From Thuidium tamariscinum (Eukaryota; Streptophyta; Bryopsida; Hypnales; Thuidiaceae), in the NCBI GenBank assembly GCA_947034885.2, contig OX344749.2, positions 16,569,501 through 16,633,500 of the forward strand: DNA of 64,000 nt, written 5' to 3'. Shown piece by piece: positions 25,570 to 36,231 of the stretch (within the stretch, counting starts at the first letter, position 1; each line of letters begins with the position of its first letter). Under the pieces are notes generated by a model that saw nothing but the letters and a program-made list of their open reading frames with translations, had not been told where the DNA came from and made no database searches. Made by a program: the position numbers and the translations under genes.

Positions 25570-27350
25570 CTTTATTCAACCACAAAAAGAAAGCTACATG
25601 AAGAGGTTACGTGTCAATCATGCTACATCACCCAAGGAGCTTGCTCAACAATATACAATGCCAAAATATTAGATGTACTACATGACTAAAAAACTAGAGT
25701 AATAATATACACACACAAAGACTCAACAAAATGGATGCCTTTATTACTAAATATTAATAGGTGGATTCTCACTAAGTTTTGACCTACAAATTCTAATCAC
25801 TAGAAGAATTTTTATATGTACGTAAGATTGCCTATCCAAAATTGTCCTATAATTGATGTCTAAAATTTATTTGTAAGAAAGATTAATCTAAATTTGCTCA
25901 TCTAGCCAAAAAAAGATACATCTATGACAACTTTTTTGGTCTTCAATTGAAGCTGTTCACTCTATATACTTCCACTTTACAACTATATTCAAATCAAATC
26001 TATTATAAAAGTATTTATATTCAAGATGGCAAAAGTCTTCTATAGGTACCCCTCAGACACATTTTCTATAGTATGACCACATGTAATTCATTTAATGTAA
26101 GTTATAGATTGTGTCTTCAACACCAAATACATTTATTGTAGACATGCCATTACATCACCATCTAATTTTCATAAGTTTTCAATAGTTTCTTTCTTATCAA
26201 AAAGACATTTTCAAGAAATCACACTATTTCAAGAAAATTACCCATATTAAACCTTTGCCTAGATGTAATCGTTTGCCTTCTATAAATCATACAAATTTCA
26301 AAAATTGTTGTGAAATTTTTGAAAGTATGATGAAATTATTGGATTAAAAATGTAAGAAAAACATACTAAATAGATAAATGTTTAAAATGTTTAAAATTTC
26401 CTCCATATAGATATATAGATGTATAGATGTACAAATGTAGAACATTGTAGAAAAAATTAAGCTACTAGAAAACTATAAAATCAAAAGTCATGAACTATAG
26501 TGAATTGGTGATAGGTCTAGAGTTCAAATTATAAGACAATACTTGAATCATAGGAAATCCTCAAATTTTCAAATTGGAGTAGAAACTAAACTTGATATGT
26601 TCCATTTCATTAGTTGGGATCAATTCATGAAAAACATTCTCATGAATAAAATTCGAAAAAATAAATTTGTAGGGTTAAAACTCAGATCGTTAATAATGAA
26701 CTAGAATCTACCTAAAATACACTATATAGTGATCTATAGATTAACTCTCTTTTAATGTAGAAAACCCAAAAAACACAATGAAGGTGGCCTTTTCATTACC
26801 ATTCATTAAATAAAATTCATAGTTACACTAAAGTGCAAGGATAGTATCAACATTACAATTATTGATACATTCCTATAAACAAATAGATTTCATAATGTAT
26901 TCAAGAAAAACTAAATTTTTTTTTAATAATTTTGATAATTTTGTACAATATCAAATTTAAGATTTGAAAAATTGTGAAGGAAGTGCACCTAACTACAACC
27001 CTATCTTATTGTGTCACTATCCCCACTCCATATTCATTTTTGAACCTTAATCTAAAGTTGCTATTCTTCTCTTGTCATATGACACAAATCTCATCAGCCA
27101 AGAATGACTACCTTAGATTTAGGTTCTAAAAATAAAGAGAAGGTGTGCATAGTGAAAAGCAATTAAGTAGGATTTGCAATTAGGTGTTTGTACCTTGCTA
27201 ACTACATCTTTCATCTTTGAGAAAGACTCAAAACCTTCACCAAAACCTCTACTACTTTAGAGCCATGTTACCACACATTTGCAAAATTGTAGACATTTCA
27301 CACCAATGATTTGAGGTCATTCTAGTAACATTCCAAAACGGTAAATGACG
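25570..27350. other. AT-rich intergenic stretch without a recognisable gene
   Basis: No ORF with coding character and no recognisable element ends. A short ATAGATGTA-like simple tract lies near 26,405-26,440. Confidence 0.6.
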
Positions 27351-27885
27351 TATTTGGAGGCCTAATGACTTGAGATACTTCTACGCCTTGGCAGGGTCTC
27401 ACAAGAGCGAACGCCAGAATCATACTGAACATATAGAAAGAGTGGCTGCAATACCTTACAATTGTTACGTTGTATGTCTCGTGGCAGACGGTGGGGGAGA
27501 ATCACAGAAGAGAGTGACGCCACCAGGATCTCCGTGAGAAATTGTAGCGTCTGTGGACCAAATCGGGTATAGTTCCCTGTTCAGACTTGACGGAGATCTG
27601 CAAAAGCCGTGTAACAGAGCGAAATACATGAATACTACTTCACCTCGTTGCAAGGGTGAGGCAGAACAATGATTCAGCACACAAAGAAAGGAACGAGAAG
27701 GAAGCCCAAGAAGCAAAATTAGGCTTAAGATGAGAGGATGCACCTCAGATACCTGAATCGAAAGGAAGTAGCCCGTGGCGCATTCGGCGATTCTTCAGCA
27801 TCCCAAAGCTCACAACGTTCGACCTCAAGCCCACCCAAATCGAACATCCACGTGAACGAGACACTGTTTGAAGATATGATGGGCT

Positions 27886-28078
27886 ATGATCGATCAGGAA
27901 ATACGAGCAGGGCTCAGGTTTCGGAACGAAGTGATCGATTTCCTGTCCATGCATCACTGCTTCAACTCTTGGTACTGGAACGAAGGGGAGGAGGATTTCC
28001 AAAGGCAGAGACTCCGGCTTACAGCTTCGGGAAAGGTATTAGTGAGGAAGTTCGAGAAGAGCGTCGCTGGAACCACTG
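27886..28078 (+). CDS. Orphan first exon, unknown protein
   Basis: From the ATG at 27,886 (M-I-D-Q-E-I-R-A-G-L) the frame has GC-rich third positions and ordinary composition (64 codons). It includes the aromatic stretch H-H-C-F-N-S-W-Y-W-N-E-G and F-Q-R-Q-R-L-R-L-T. It ends at a perfect donor, CTG|GTAAGT, in phase 1. The region is clearly GC-richer than its surroundings. The family was not recognised. No matching acceptor exon was found: the next 5 kb is LINE, MITE and foldback DNA. It may be a truncated gene fragment or the first exon of a gene with a long TE-filled intron. Confidence 0.4.
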
Positions 28079-28879
28079 GTAAGTTAGGGTAGCTACTCGA
28101 AGGTGCCGTGCTCACTTTGCAGATCCGTGCGCAGTGGGGCCGGGGCTAGCTGGAGCATCTGCAATCATGTAGGCTCTTTGAATTATTGTCAAGGCACCCA
28201 GTACTGTACTGACCACACCCCAGTAGCAATCAGTAGGGGCCCGTACTTTCTTTTGTTTTTTTCGAAACACATGGACAATTTCCATTGATAGGGGAAACAG
28301 TACACATAACCAGAAGGACTTGGTTTAGGCGAGTTGAATATTTTTTTTTTTCCTTTTTAGGGGCATGCACTTTCAATCAAGGTTGGAACAAATTTTCATT
28401 TTCTCCTTGGAATGCATGTTTTTAAACTTCTTTAACCCTTGAAGGACATACCAGGAACCATGGAAATCATGTATTTTAATTTCATGTGACGTCATCTACT
28501 TTGAAAAAGCCTAATATATTCATTGGAAGTCAAAGAAGTATTGAAGATCTTTCCTTTCCACTCCTAATACCAAGGATGAAAAGTTGCAATTCTGCCATGT
28601 AGGGAAATATTCTTTGTCATTCACAGGACGCAGAACGTCTTTAGCAGCGTTTAAGGGTTAAGGTTTGGATCAATAAGTGAGAAAAACAATCATTCCTATT
28701 GTCAATAGCTAGCCTTGCAGGATAAATTTTAGGTTGTGTGGAATAAAAGTGAAAAAAGATCCCAATTTTTTGCCGTGTCTTGGTATATGTTCTAGACCTC
28801 TTCTCGCTAATTTTGGGATCCCTGGTTGCAAAAATGAATTTTCAGTTTGCAAAAAAAAAGTTATTTGCAAAAAATAAAA

Positions 28880-29283
28880 AATTCATATAACCACATCCAA
28901 TGGCCTCCACACCTCATCCACCAAGTGTTTGGGGGAACACTTTTAGATGCTGGTCACATAGCTTTAATCAAGACCAGTAGTCCACTTAAGACCCACCTAC
29001 AACAAGCTACTACTATTTGGGAGAATTTTGACAAGCGATGGCTTCAATCTCCAATTTTAGCTACTATACTTGGTGACCGTATTTTTTGGAGTAGCAAAAG
29101 ACCTAGCCTTTGCTTGTTCAGCTAGACCTTACTTTTAGTTCTTCCTTCTTATGGTTACTTGGTTCTTTGGTTCTTCTTTGTTTGGCCGGCCCGCAGGCCT
29201 CGCTGGTTTTATACCTTGTTTTTTTAAATGCAGTGGGATCTCCCCATTTGTTAAAAAATAAAATAAAAATAAAAAAATAAAAA
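28880..29283 (+). mobile_element. 5'-truncated LINE (non-LTR) fragment A
   Basis: The frame from about 28,880 to 29,125 encodes a C-terminal LINE ORF2-like peptide, with W-E-N-F-D-K-R-W-L-Q-S-P-I-L-A-T and ending R-P-S-L-C-L-F-S. It aligns with the fragment at 44,844-45,179 (W-R-H-F-D-Q-T-W-I-H-P-Y-L-A-T, ending H-L-C-S-F-S). About 115 bp of 3' UTR and an A-rich tail (ATTTGTTAAAAAATAAAAT) follow. The 5' boundary and target-site duplication are unclear. Confidence 0.6.
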
Positions 29284-29455
29284 TCCTGCAGATAAATCCA
29301 TTATGTTGGGCCCACCTGACTTAACGTCCTGGCGAGTCATGATCCCGTGGAATCATTTCTCGAGCCGGGTGCTTTGTCCGGAGCGCAGGACGTGATACAC
29401 GTGAACCAGTCGTGGTTCTTAAAAGTGATAGACGGAGTCCAAACTGAAGAGTGCA

Positions 29456-29876
29456 CGATCTCGTTTTTAATGGAGTCTCTTGGACTGCGGAGAGGGTCAG
29501 AGATCACATCTGGAATGGACTTGTGGATTATGGTCGTGCTGACTGCTGAGTGGTTAGTAACAAGCTAGACCAAGACCCAGCCTGGGAGCCACTTGGACCC
29601 TATGAAGGCTTCATATACGACCCCCCTGACTTCTACCTCGCCACGACGGGGCGTCTGCATCGCCCATCCTGCCGGCCGGGTAAGGCCTCCGGCCTCACCC
29701 CGCTCTGTGAACCCGGGCTTCATCTGCCAGGACTCCGTCGCCAAGTTGGATAGTTTCTCTTCTCTTGTGTTGGTCTGTGTCCGCGTCCTGTCTGTCTCCA
29801 CCAGGCCCTTGTGGCTGGTCGGCTTGTTCTCTTTTCCTTTGCAATGGATTCGTTCATTTGTTAAAAAAACAAAAAC
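29456..29876 (+). mobile_element. 5'-truncated LINE fragment B with target-site duplication
   Basis: The 16-bp direct repeat CAAACTGAAGAGTGCA occurs at 29,440-29,455 and again at about 29,876-29,891. Between them lies a GC-rich segment ending in CATTTGTTAAAAAAAC plus more A-rich sequence, the same style of tail as fragment A. Its reading frame resembles a LINE C-terminus (D-H-I-W-N-G-L-V-D-Y-G) but contains stops. This is the signature of target-primed reverse transcription of a truncated copy. Confidence 0.75.
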
Positions 29877-30022
29877 AAACTGAAGAGTGCATAATTGGTG
29901 AATCTTATTAAATTAATATTAATTACCACTTGCCCACTTTTCCTGAGCAATGTTTTTATGGGAACAATAACTTACCTGCCACAAGCCTTCATCGCACAAG
30001 GCACGGAGAACTGACCCCCTTA

Positions 30023-30286
30023 GAGCATCCCCACCCCTGGCTTCCCTATCCCTTTCTCTATCCCTTATATTCATCCAGGGAGTTAGGGATAGGGAAGCCC
30101 CTCCCCACCAGTCTGGATAGGGATAGGGAAGCCACACCAGTTCCATATCCGAAGTCCAATTTGGAGAATTGGGACAACCTTTACCCCAAATTTTGGAGAT
30201 ACAGTACGTTGGTAGGAGGGGTTTCTTCCCTATTTGGAAGAAAACCATCCGGATAGGGATAGGGAAACCATGGGGTGGGGATGCTC
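30023..30286. mobile_element. Tourist-like (PIF/Harbinger) MITE
   Basis: The 264-bp element has termini GAGCATCCCCACCCC in inverted orientation, extending imperfectly to about 35 bp. It is flanked by TTA on both sides (30,020-30,022 and 30,287-30,289), the target duplication typical of PIF/Harbinger. It has subterminal GGGATAGGGA repeats and no coding capacity. Removing it with one TTA restores ACTGACCCCCTTATTGCC, which exists uninterrupted as the complement of the sequence near 30,494-30,511. Confidence 0.85.
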
Positions 30287-30294
30287 TTATTGCC

Positions 30295-30722
30295 GGCCAA
30301 GATGAATTGCCCCCTTATTACCCTGTCGGGGCAAACCCTAGAATTCTTTATTTTTTGCAAATTTTGTTTTTTGTAAATTTTGAATTGATATAAAGAATCA
30401 GAGGCCCCCAATTAGCTAGGAATTGTGAAGAAAATCCGAAATATACGGCACAAAATAGGGGGAAATTTATGTCAACCTGCTATTGACTGAGGCAATAAGG
30501 GGGTCAGTTCTCCCTGCCCCCTTATTGCCCCAGTCAACAACAGGTTAACTAAATTGCCCCCTATTTTGTGCCGTGTATTTCGGATTTTCTTCACAATTCC
30601 TAGCTAATTGGGGGCCTCTGATTCCTTATATCAATTCAGAATTTACAAAAAATAAAATTTGCAAAAAATAAAAAATTCTAAGGTTTGCCCCGGCGGGGCA
30701 ATAAGGGGTAATTCACCCTGGC
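30295..30722. repeat. Large foldback (about 208-bp arms, 13-nt loop)
   Basis: The left arm, 30,295-30,503, is the near-complement of the right arm, 30,517-30,722. Matching landmarks include GGCCAAGATGAATT with the complement GGCCAGGGTGAATT at the outer ends, and GGCACAAAATAGGGGG on both arms inside. The outer ends carry CAATAAGGGG motifs that recur in the centre. It could be a non-autonomous DNA transposon. Transcribed, it would form a long hairpin. Confidence 0.85.
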
Positions 30723-31079
30723 CCATAGCCCAGACATAATTTGAAGCAATTCTGGAGTGACGGGACTCTGACAGGATCAGGTCTATGAGAGAGTACAAAA
30801 TTTCAAAGCAGGATGCTGAATCCAACACAGTCGATTTACCTCGAGGGAAAACACAGGAATTTTTCATTTGCCATGCATGATAAAAAATTTGCAAATTTGA
30901 AATTCATATACGGTGGAAAAATCCAAAACCGTCCAAATAAGGAATTGACCATAGTTGGAGGCAGATTTTTCTAAAAATGAATTTTTTTTTCTAGTATTAG
31001 CGAGTGAAAACCATGAATATTAGGAAAAAAATAGATTTTTCAGATGTCATATGTAATTTCTATAATTTTTCAAAGAATG

Positions 31080-31930
31080 GGCTCCCTAGACCATTGAAAT
31101 TGTTCAATAGATGCCCCCAAATCTCAACATTGTTAAAATCAGCAATGAGCCAATCAAATTTTTATATGTGTCTTTAATATGCATTAGCAAATTAACCCCT
31201 AAAGGTTTTTCACTATGTTTCTACCAAAATCACTACAAAACTGCAATTTTTAGTACACTCAGTGCATTTTTTTTGAATTTTTTTTTTTGACATCTTGAAC
31301 CATGGGATCTTGTAGTTAGGTGGTTTGAAAAGATGTGAAAAAAATTTCAGAAACTTTCACTATGTAAGTTGCAAGATATTATCATTTGAACTAGCAAAAA
31401 TCATTTTTTTATCCCTGCAAAAATCCGGGCAACTGCACTTCACAAGGTCACATTTGTATGAAAAAATACTCAAAATGATAGTTATTCTTTGAATTCATTT
31501 TACAATTCAAAGTTGGCTATATGGTCAAAAAATTTCAAATCATTTGGAATTGTACAACATGTAGGAAAAAAATTGTAAGTAGAAAGAAGTAGAAAATGCT
31601 TGAAAATATTAAATTTTAAACAATTTATTTTAAAATGAAAAATGAAAATACCAATGGTTAAAATATTGAAATAAACAATCTTCACCCAATGTTTTAGTTA
31701 TTTTTTTTAAATATAAAAAATTGAATTAAATAAAGAATTTCAAACTTTTTTGTAGATTAGAAATTCTATAACTACCCACAAACTACCCCAAACTGACTTA
31801 TGGCTATGTCAAATATTTAATATAATAAATTGAAAATTTTGATTTTCTAATTTTTTTTTAAATTTATTTTTTAAATTTATTTTTAAATTTATTTTTTAGT
31901 ATTTTTGATGTTGATAGTAGTTAGCTGCTC
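31080..31930 (+). repeat. Dispersed repeat of unknown class, copy A
   Basis: It shares many blocks with the reverse complement of 55,600-56,530. Examples are ATTTCAAATCATTTGGAATT-like and AAACTTTTTTGTAG followed by AGATTCTATAACTA-like blocks. No coding sequence, LTR or clear termini were seen. The boundaries are approximate. Confidence 0.5.
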
Positions 31931-32889
31931 CCTCATTACTTTGGGAATAACAAAGGGGACAGGCTTGAAATGGCCTCTATTTCTTCAAGTCTCCTGGAAT
32001 GTAGTGTATGATTATCTATAATAGAGGATTTTCATGTAGCCAAAGATTCACTTACTAGGGATTGTTTGACAATTTGCCATTGTGAGTGTTGGAATATTTT
32101 GTCATATTGTTTGTGCTAGACTATTAGCTAGGGATTGACTTTATAATTTTTGTTTTAATGGTTATCCTTCTAATTCCATTAGAAAAAAAATGTTTTTTTG
32201 GTGAAGTCTAGATTCTATTATGAGGATGTGTGAACTCGTTGCAATGAAGGTTTTGCATTTACTTTCAAGTGAGTGAGTAAAGAAGTGGATCAATTTAATA
32301 TAGAAACACTAGAAATTTAGTAAGCATGTAAATAGGTACATTTTCACAATGAATCTTGAAGCCAAGTGAAAGCCAAGCTACTTTAGAAAGCATATAATAT
32401 ACGTTTAGGAATCAAGCAACAATGCCTTTCTAAAGAGGATTCTATTGTTTGGAAGATCACTATAGATTTATAAAATGTAGTTGCAATCTAAGGCAATGTT
32501 AGACAAGAGTGTGAATTTGAGAAATACTTCTGTAGAGTAGCTTGGGTCAAGAGTACATAGAAATGAAAAATAAGTGAATAAGTTATCTACCAAGTCACTT
32601 GATTCACTAATAAATATGTATAAATGCCCAACAAGAAGGATTGTAGCTATCATTTAGATAAGAAAAGGTCACCATGGAAATCATCCTAGCTTTTAGCTAC
32701 CATGTGACATAAGTTAGAGCTCATAAGTTATTGGAGATAACAAATTGTTGAGCAAGCCTTCCCTTCCTACACAAAATGCAAAGGATAAATACTTAGGGAC
32801 TGTCACACCTTTTTCAACATAGTTGCAATCCTAGGGAGATTGTGCATGTGGTACTTTGTGGTAGGTAGTTTGTGATAGGAGTGATTCCA
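31931..32889. other. Intergenic stretch without a recognisable gene
   Basis: AT-rich, with short ORFs only. Nothing recognised before the CACTA-type element at 32,890. Confidence 0.55.
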
Positions 32890-33158
32890 CACTATAAGAA
32901 ACCCTTGTCTTTGGTGACAAACCCTAATTTTTTATGACGGATTTTAGGTGATGTCAATGTTAACAATCCAAAAATTTTATGTCAAAAAAATAAGCAATGT
33001 AACATCAGTGTTAACATAAAAACATTGGACTATCAACATTGATGTTACATTGGACATTTTTGTTTACATAAAAATTTTGGGTTGTCAACATTGACATCAC
33101 CTAAAATCCGTCATAAAAAATTAGGGTTTGTCACCCAAAACAAGGGTTTCTTATAGTG
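32890..33158. mobile_element. CACTA-type MITE
   Basis: The 269-bp element starts CACTATAAGAAACCCTTGT and ends with the complement ACAAGGGTTTCTTATAGTG. A 3-bp CCA duplication flanks it (32,887-32,889 and 33,159-33,161), as expected for the CACTA (En/Spm) superfamily. Most of the interior also folds back (GACGGATTTTAGGTGATGTC pairs with its complement near 33,090). No coding capacity. Confidence 0.88.
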
Positions 33159-33862
33159 CCATTTCCTTGAGAATTGAAAGTGTTGTTTCTTTTCCTCCAG
33201 AGGTGAAGAAACAGTAGTTGTGAAAAAATTTAAAAGAATTTATTAGTGTGGTTGGCTGAGTGGAAGTTGTATCTCTCTCATGGAGCTTTGCAAGTCGAAA
33301 AGTCCTTAAGAATTGCTTTAAACAACAAAAAGGGTGTCACACCTCCTTCATGCAGATCAGTGTACCATTAGCTCCTCTTTTCTCTCGCCAATTTCTCCAA
33401 CTTCAAAGAAATCTGCTCCTTAGAGGAGGTGTGACTACCCTATGGGCACAAGTTCTGTCTTACATAGTAGGATACAGAGTCGTTCGCGGCGTCCTTCTGC
33501 GGTAGGGTTAATGTCGGGTTCTGGGCTTTACTTCTGTAGATCGGGCACTCGTCTTGCTCGACCAGTCCGACGTCTGGGATTTACAAGAATCAGGTCTGTG
33601 GTGTCTGTGAAGCTCTATCGGTGCATTCAGAAGTAGACAACGGAGGGCTCTCGTTACGCGTTCGTAGGGGTCATTGAATCTCCACAACCTTCTATTTGAT
33701 AATGGGGTTGCAACTCTTCGCTTAGAGTTCCAATCTGACTCTGTCTCCTGGATTCTTTAGGGAGACCGGAAGGCTCATGAAATTGGATAGGGAGTCCTCA
33801 GATCCGCTCAATCGAACTCTTCACTTTCAAGGGTGCTTCGAACTGTCGAGAGATTGTCCCAC
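33159..33862 (+). promoter_or_regulatory. Presumed promoter and leader of the second kinase gene
   Basis: GC content rises from about 33,430, as expected of a transcribed leader. No clear TATA box was identified. A short upstream ORF (ATGGGGTTGCAACTC to TAG) lies at about 33,702-33,725. A possible leader acceptor, GGATTCTTTAG|GGAG, lies near 33,760. Confidence 0.35.
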
Positions 33863-35263
33863 ATGATCGAGATAGCTCGTATGGAGTTTTTGTTGGAACT
33901 TGCGCGCCTGAGAGGAGCAGAGACTCTGCAGAGTTGTGTCAGTCCTCTCGACGACAAATTGCAGTTCCTTCGGTTTCTTGCAGGTTCTTCTGAGAGACTG
34001 GCCTGGTGCATACGTCAGGCCGCTGCATCCCAAAGCTTTTATAGAAGCAACCGTGCACATCAATGGCTTTTAACAGTTCTAACATCACAGGACACTGCTC
34101 TGGAGTCTGACCTTACAATTCAGAGCAACGTAGTCCCCAGCCGCGCGTACTTGTCTAGGCTTGAAGGCGTGAGGGCCACATGTCGTGGATACCAATGCAC
34201 GGGAGGGTTCGTCGTGACTAGCGATATCGGTCTTGCACTGGAAGGGCAACTCCCACATCAGTCTTGTACTAATTGTGCCCTGGCTGAGCAACTGAGGATC
34301 AGATTGCAATTGGAAGGTCGCATAGCTGTTGATGAATTAGCCAACGTACTAAAATTCTGGTTCTTGGAGGCGAAAGACGTAGAGTCGAAGGAGTGCATGG
34401 GTGGAGGAACCGATGGAGATGTTTACATAATAAAATGGCAAGAGGGCACCTTTGCCAGGAAACAATTCCACTGCGGTGAGGATATACGTAGCAAGTTCAA
34501 AAATACCAAGTTCAACAGAGAACTGGAGGTTGCTTTGCATGTCTCTCATCCGAATATCGTGCATTGTTTTGGGTGCTCCACGGACTGTGACTTATTCATG
34601 GAAGTCTTAGACGAAGACCTCCAAGGTTTCTTGACTAGATCGGAAGAAATGGATCCACCGTTTTCATTGAGAGACGCGCTGGAGATGTTGCTGCAAGTGG
34701 CAGAGGCAGTGAAACACCTTCACGAGAAGAAATTTGTACATGGAGATCTGAAACCGGGCAATATTCTTTTGAGTAAGTTGGCCATGCCTCACCCGAATGT
34801 CCCATTTTACCTGGTGAAGGTGGCCGACTTTGGTTGTGCCCAGCGCTTCCACTCTTCTGGAGCGGCGAAATTCGACGTCAATATTGGCACTTACGATTAT
34901 CTTGCACCCGAAGTGAAACGATGTCGCAAATATCGAAAGGAGGAGGACCTCCAGAACATCAACCCCCCCAAAGTCGATGTGTTCAGCTTCGGCGTTTTAG
35001 CTAACGAGGTCGTTTCAAATGTCCACGAGGACCCAATTTCAGATGGTGACCACTTGGCTTCTCTTAATCGTTTTCTTCTCAGGTGTGAGGCTGCAGAACC
35101 TGGAGACCGGCCCTCTTTCGAAGAGATATGCGTGACTCTCATCAAGTTCCGTGACTGGCTCCGCGCGAAAGGAGGTACGCTTCCACGCTTTCTTTTACCC
35201 TTCAATTTTCTGGTGCTCGAGGTTTTGAAATCTTCCGCTTCCTTCTGGGGAAACTTCTTGTAA
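33863..35263 (+). CDS. Protein kinase with novel N-terminal region
   Basis: The first in-frame ATG is 33,863 (M-I-E-I-A-R-M-E-F); the frame is open back to a TAG at 33,788, so an upstream coding exon is possible. The 466-residue product has about 170 residues without a recognised domain, containing a Cys cluster (C-R-G-Y-Q-C and S-C-T-N-C). A complete kinase domain follows: glycine loop G-G-G-T-D-G-D-V (180-187), Lys200 in A-R-K-Q-F, Glu220 in N-R-E-L-E, H-G-D-L-K-P-G-N (293-300), D-F-G (322-324), A-P-E (348-350), D-V-F-S-F-G and Arg416. Catalysis looks intact. No signal peptide is visible. A good donor, GGAG|GTACGC, at 35,174/35,175 suggests the last 29 residues, which are hydrophobic and unlike a kinase tail, may be intron read-through. 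Confidence 0.8.
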   Translation: MIEIARMEFLLELARLRGAETLQSCVSPLDDKLQFLRFLAGSSERLAWCIRQAAASQSFYRSNRAHQWLLTVLTSQDTALESDLTIQSNVVPSRAYLSRLEGVRATCRGYQCTGGFVVTSDIGLALEGQLPHQSCTNCALAEQLRIRLQLEGRIAVDELANVLKFWFLEAKDVESKECMGGGTDGDVYIIKWQEGTFARKQFHCGEDIRSKFKNTKFNRELEVALHVSHPNIVHCFGCSTDCDLFMEVLDEDLQGFLTRSEEMDPPFSLRDALEMLLQVAEAVKHLHEKKFVHGDLKPGNILLSKLAMPHPNVPFYLVKVADFGCAQRFHSSGAAKFDVNIGTYDYLAPEVKRCRKYRKEEDLQNINPPKVDVFSFGVLANEVVSNVHEDPISDGDHLASLNRFLLRCEAAEPGDRPSFEEICVTLIKFRDWLRAKGGTLPRFLLPFNFLVLEVLKSSASFWGNFL

Positions 35264-35522
35264 GGTAGATCAGCCCTTTTGCTAGTAGTATGAAGACTTT
35301 ATGACAAGGCATGAATTTTTTTATTGGCTGTTGGGCTAAATTGGTAAAGCATGAGTAGATCCATGTTAAAGTCCACATTGACAAGTATTCTCTCAAGTGC
35401 ATTGTCATGATGCTAAAAGGTACCATGGCTATTTGGAGGATTTTAATACTATTTAGTATCCAAAAAAATGAATTTGAGGTGAAATTTTGAGGGGATGGTC
35501 TTTGAGTATATCTATAGGGGTA

Positions 35523-36231
35523 ATTGCAAGAAACACTTGTACTATTTGTATCACATTGTAGGCTGATCTATTTTTTGGTGATAACTTTTTGTGTTTTGGC
35601 TCTAATTGACTCAAGATTTGTAGGAAAAGTAGTCATGACTATCATAAACCATCCCTAATTTTTCCCTAATTTTCAAAAATAATTTACTATTCAAAAAATA
35701 GACCCGTATTGAATGTCACACTTTGTAATTGAGGGATCTTTAGTATTAGGGAGTACCTTTTTTTAATGATTTTGAGATGAAATTTGGATGAGATGGTCTT
35801 CTAGTAGATTTCTAGCTCTTTAGGGAAGGATTCTTTAAAATATTTAATTTTATGTGGTGTAGAAGTCTATAAAGTGAACTTCTTTCTACTTGTATTTTGA
35901 AACATATGAAATATTATTTTGGTGGTTTTTTGGGTGAATGACCATCTCCATAGAGTTGTTGCAAATGAAAAATTATTATTATTTGTAATTACTTATTTTT
36001 ACTATTTTTTCCTAATTAAAACATGAAGTTATGTATTTTCTTGAGACTTAGTATTCTTTAAGTTCTCCTACTTAGAGAATTTTTCTATGCAATTCCTTTC
36101 TTGGATACCTTCATCTTAAAGGTCTATACATTAGTCATATTTTTTTTTAAATTAAAATTAATTTTCTAATTTTAAAGCACTTCCAAAAAAATCATGAAAA
36201 TGCAATAAGTAGTACAAGTGTTTCTTGCAAT
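35523..36231. mobile_element. Inverted-repeat element with 22-bp perfect termini
   Basis: The 22-bp terminus containing GCAAGAAACACTTGTACTA at 35,523-35,544 is perfectly inverted at 36,210-36,231. The interior is AT-rich and non-coding. No target-site duplication was identified. CAAGAAAC recalls CACTA-like ends, but CACTA itself is absent, so the class is undecided. Confidence 0.55.

Noticed and set aside
27465-27743. Minus-strand ORF with hydrophobic start (H-P-L-I-L-S-L-I-L-L-L)
   Set aside because: It begins at GTG rather than ATG, has no splice partner and no recognised family; it may be chance in a GC-rich block.
28713-29300. CTTGCAGGATAAAT versus CCTGCAGATAAAT as a target duplication for LINE fragment A
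   Set aside because: The two copies differ by an indel and a substitution and would place the 5' end in unrelated sequence; not secure.
29919-30411. Overlapping ORFs on both strands, 76-109 codons
   Set aside because: They lie in the MITE and foldback inverted repeats, where symmetric ORFs arise from the sequence structure.
33250-33275. GGTTGGCTGAGTGGAAG resembles the D-arm region of a Leu/Ser tRNA
   Set aside because: No acceptor stem, anticodon arm or T-arm could be placed around it.
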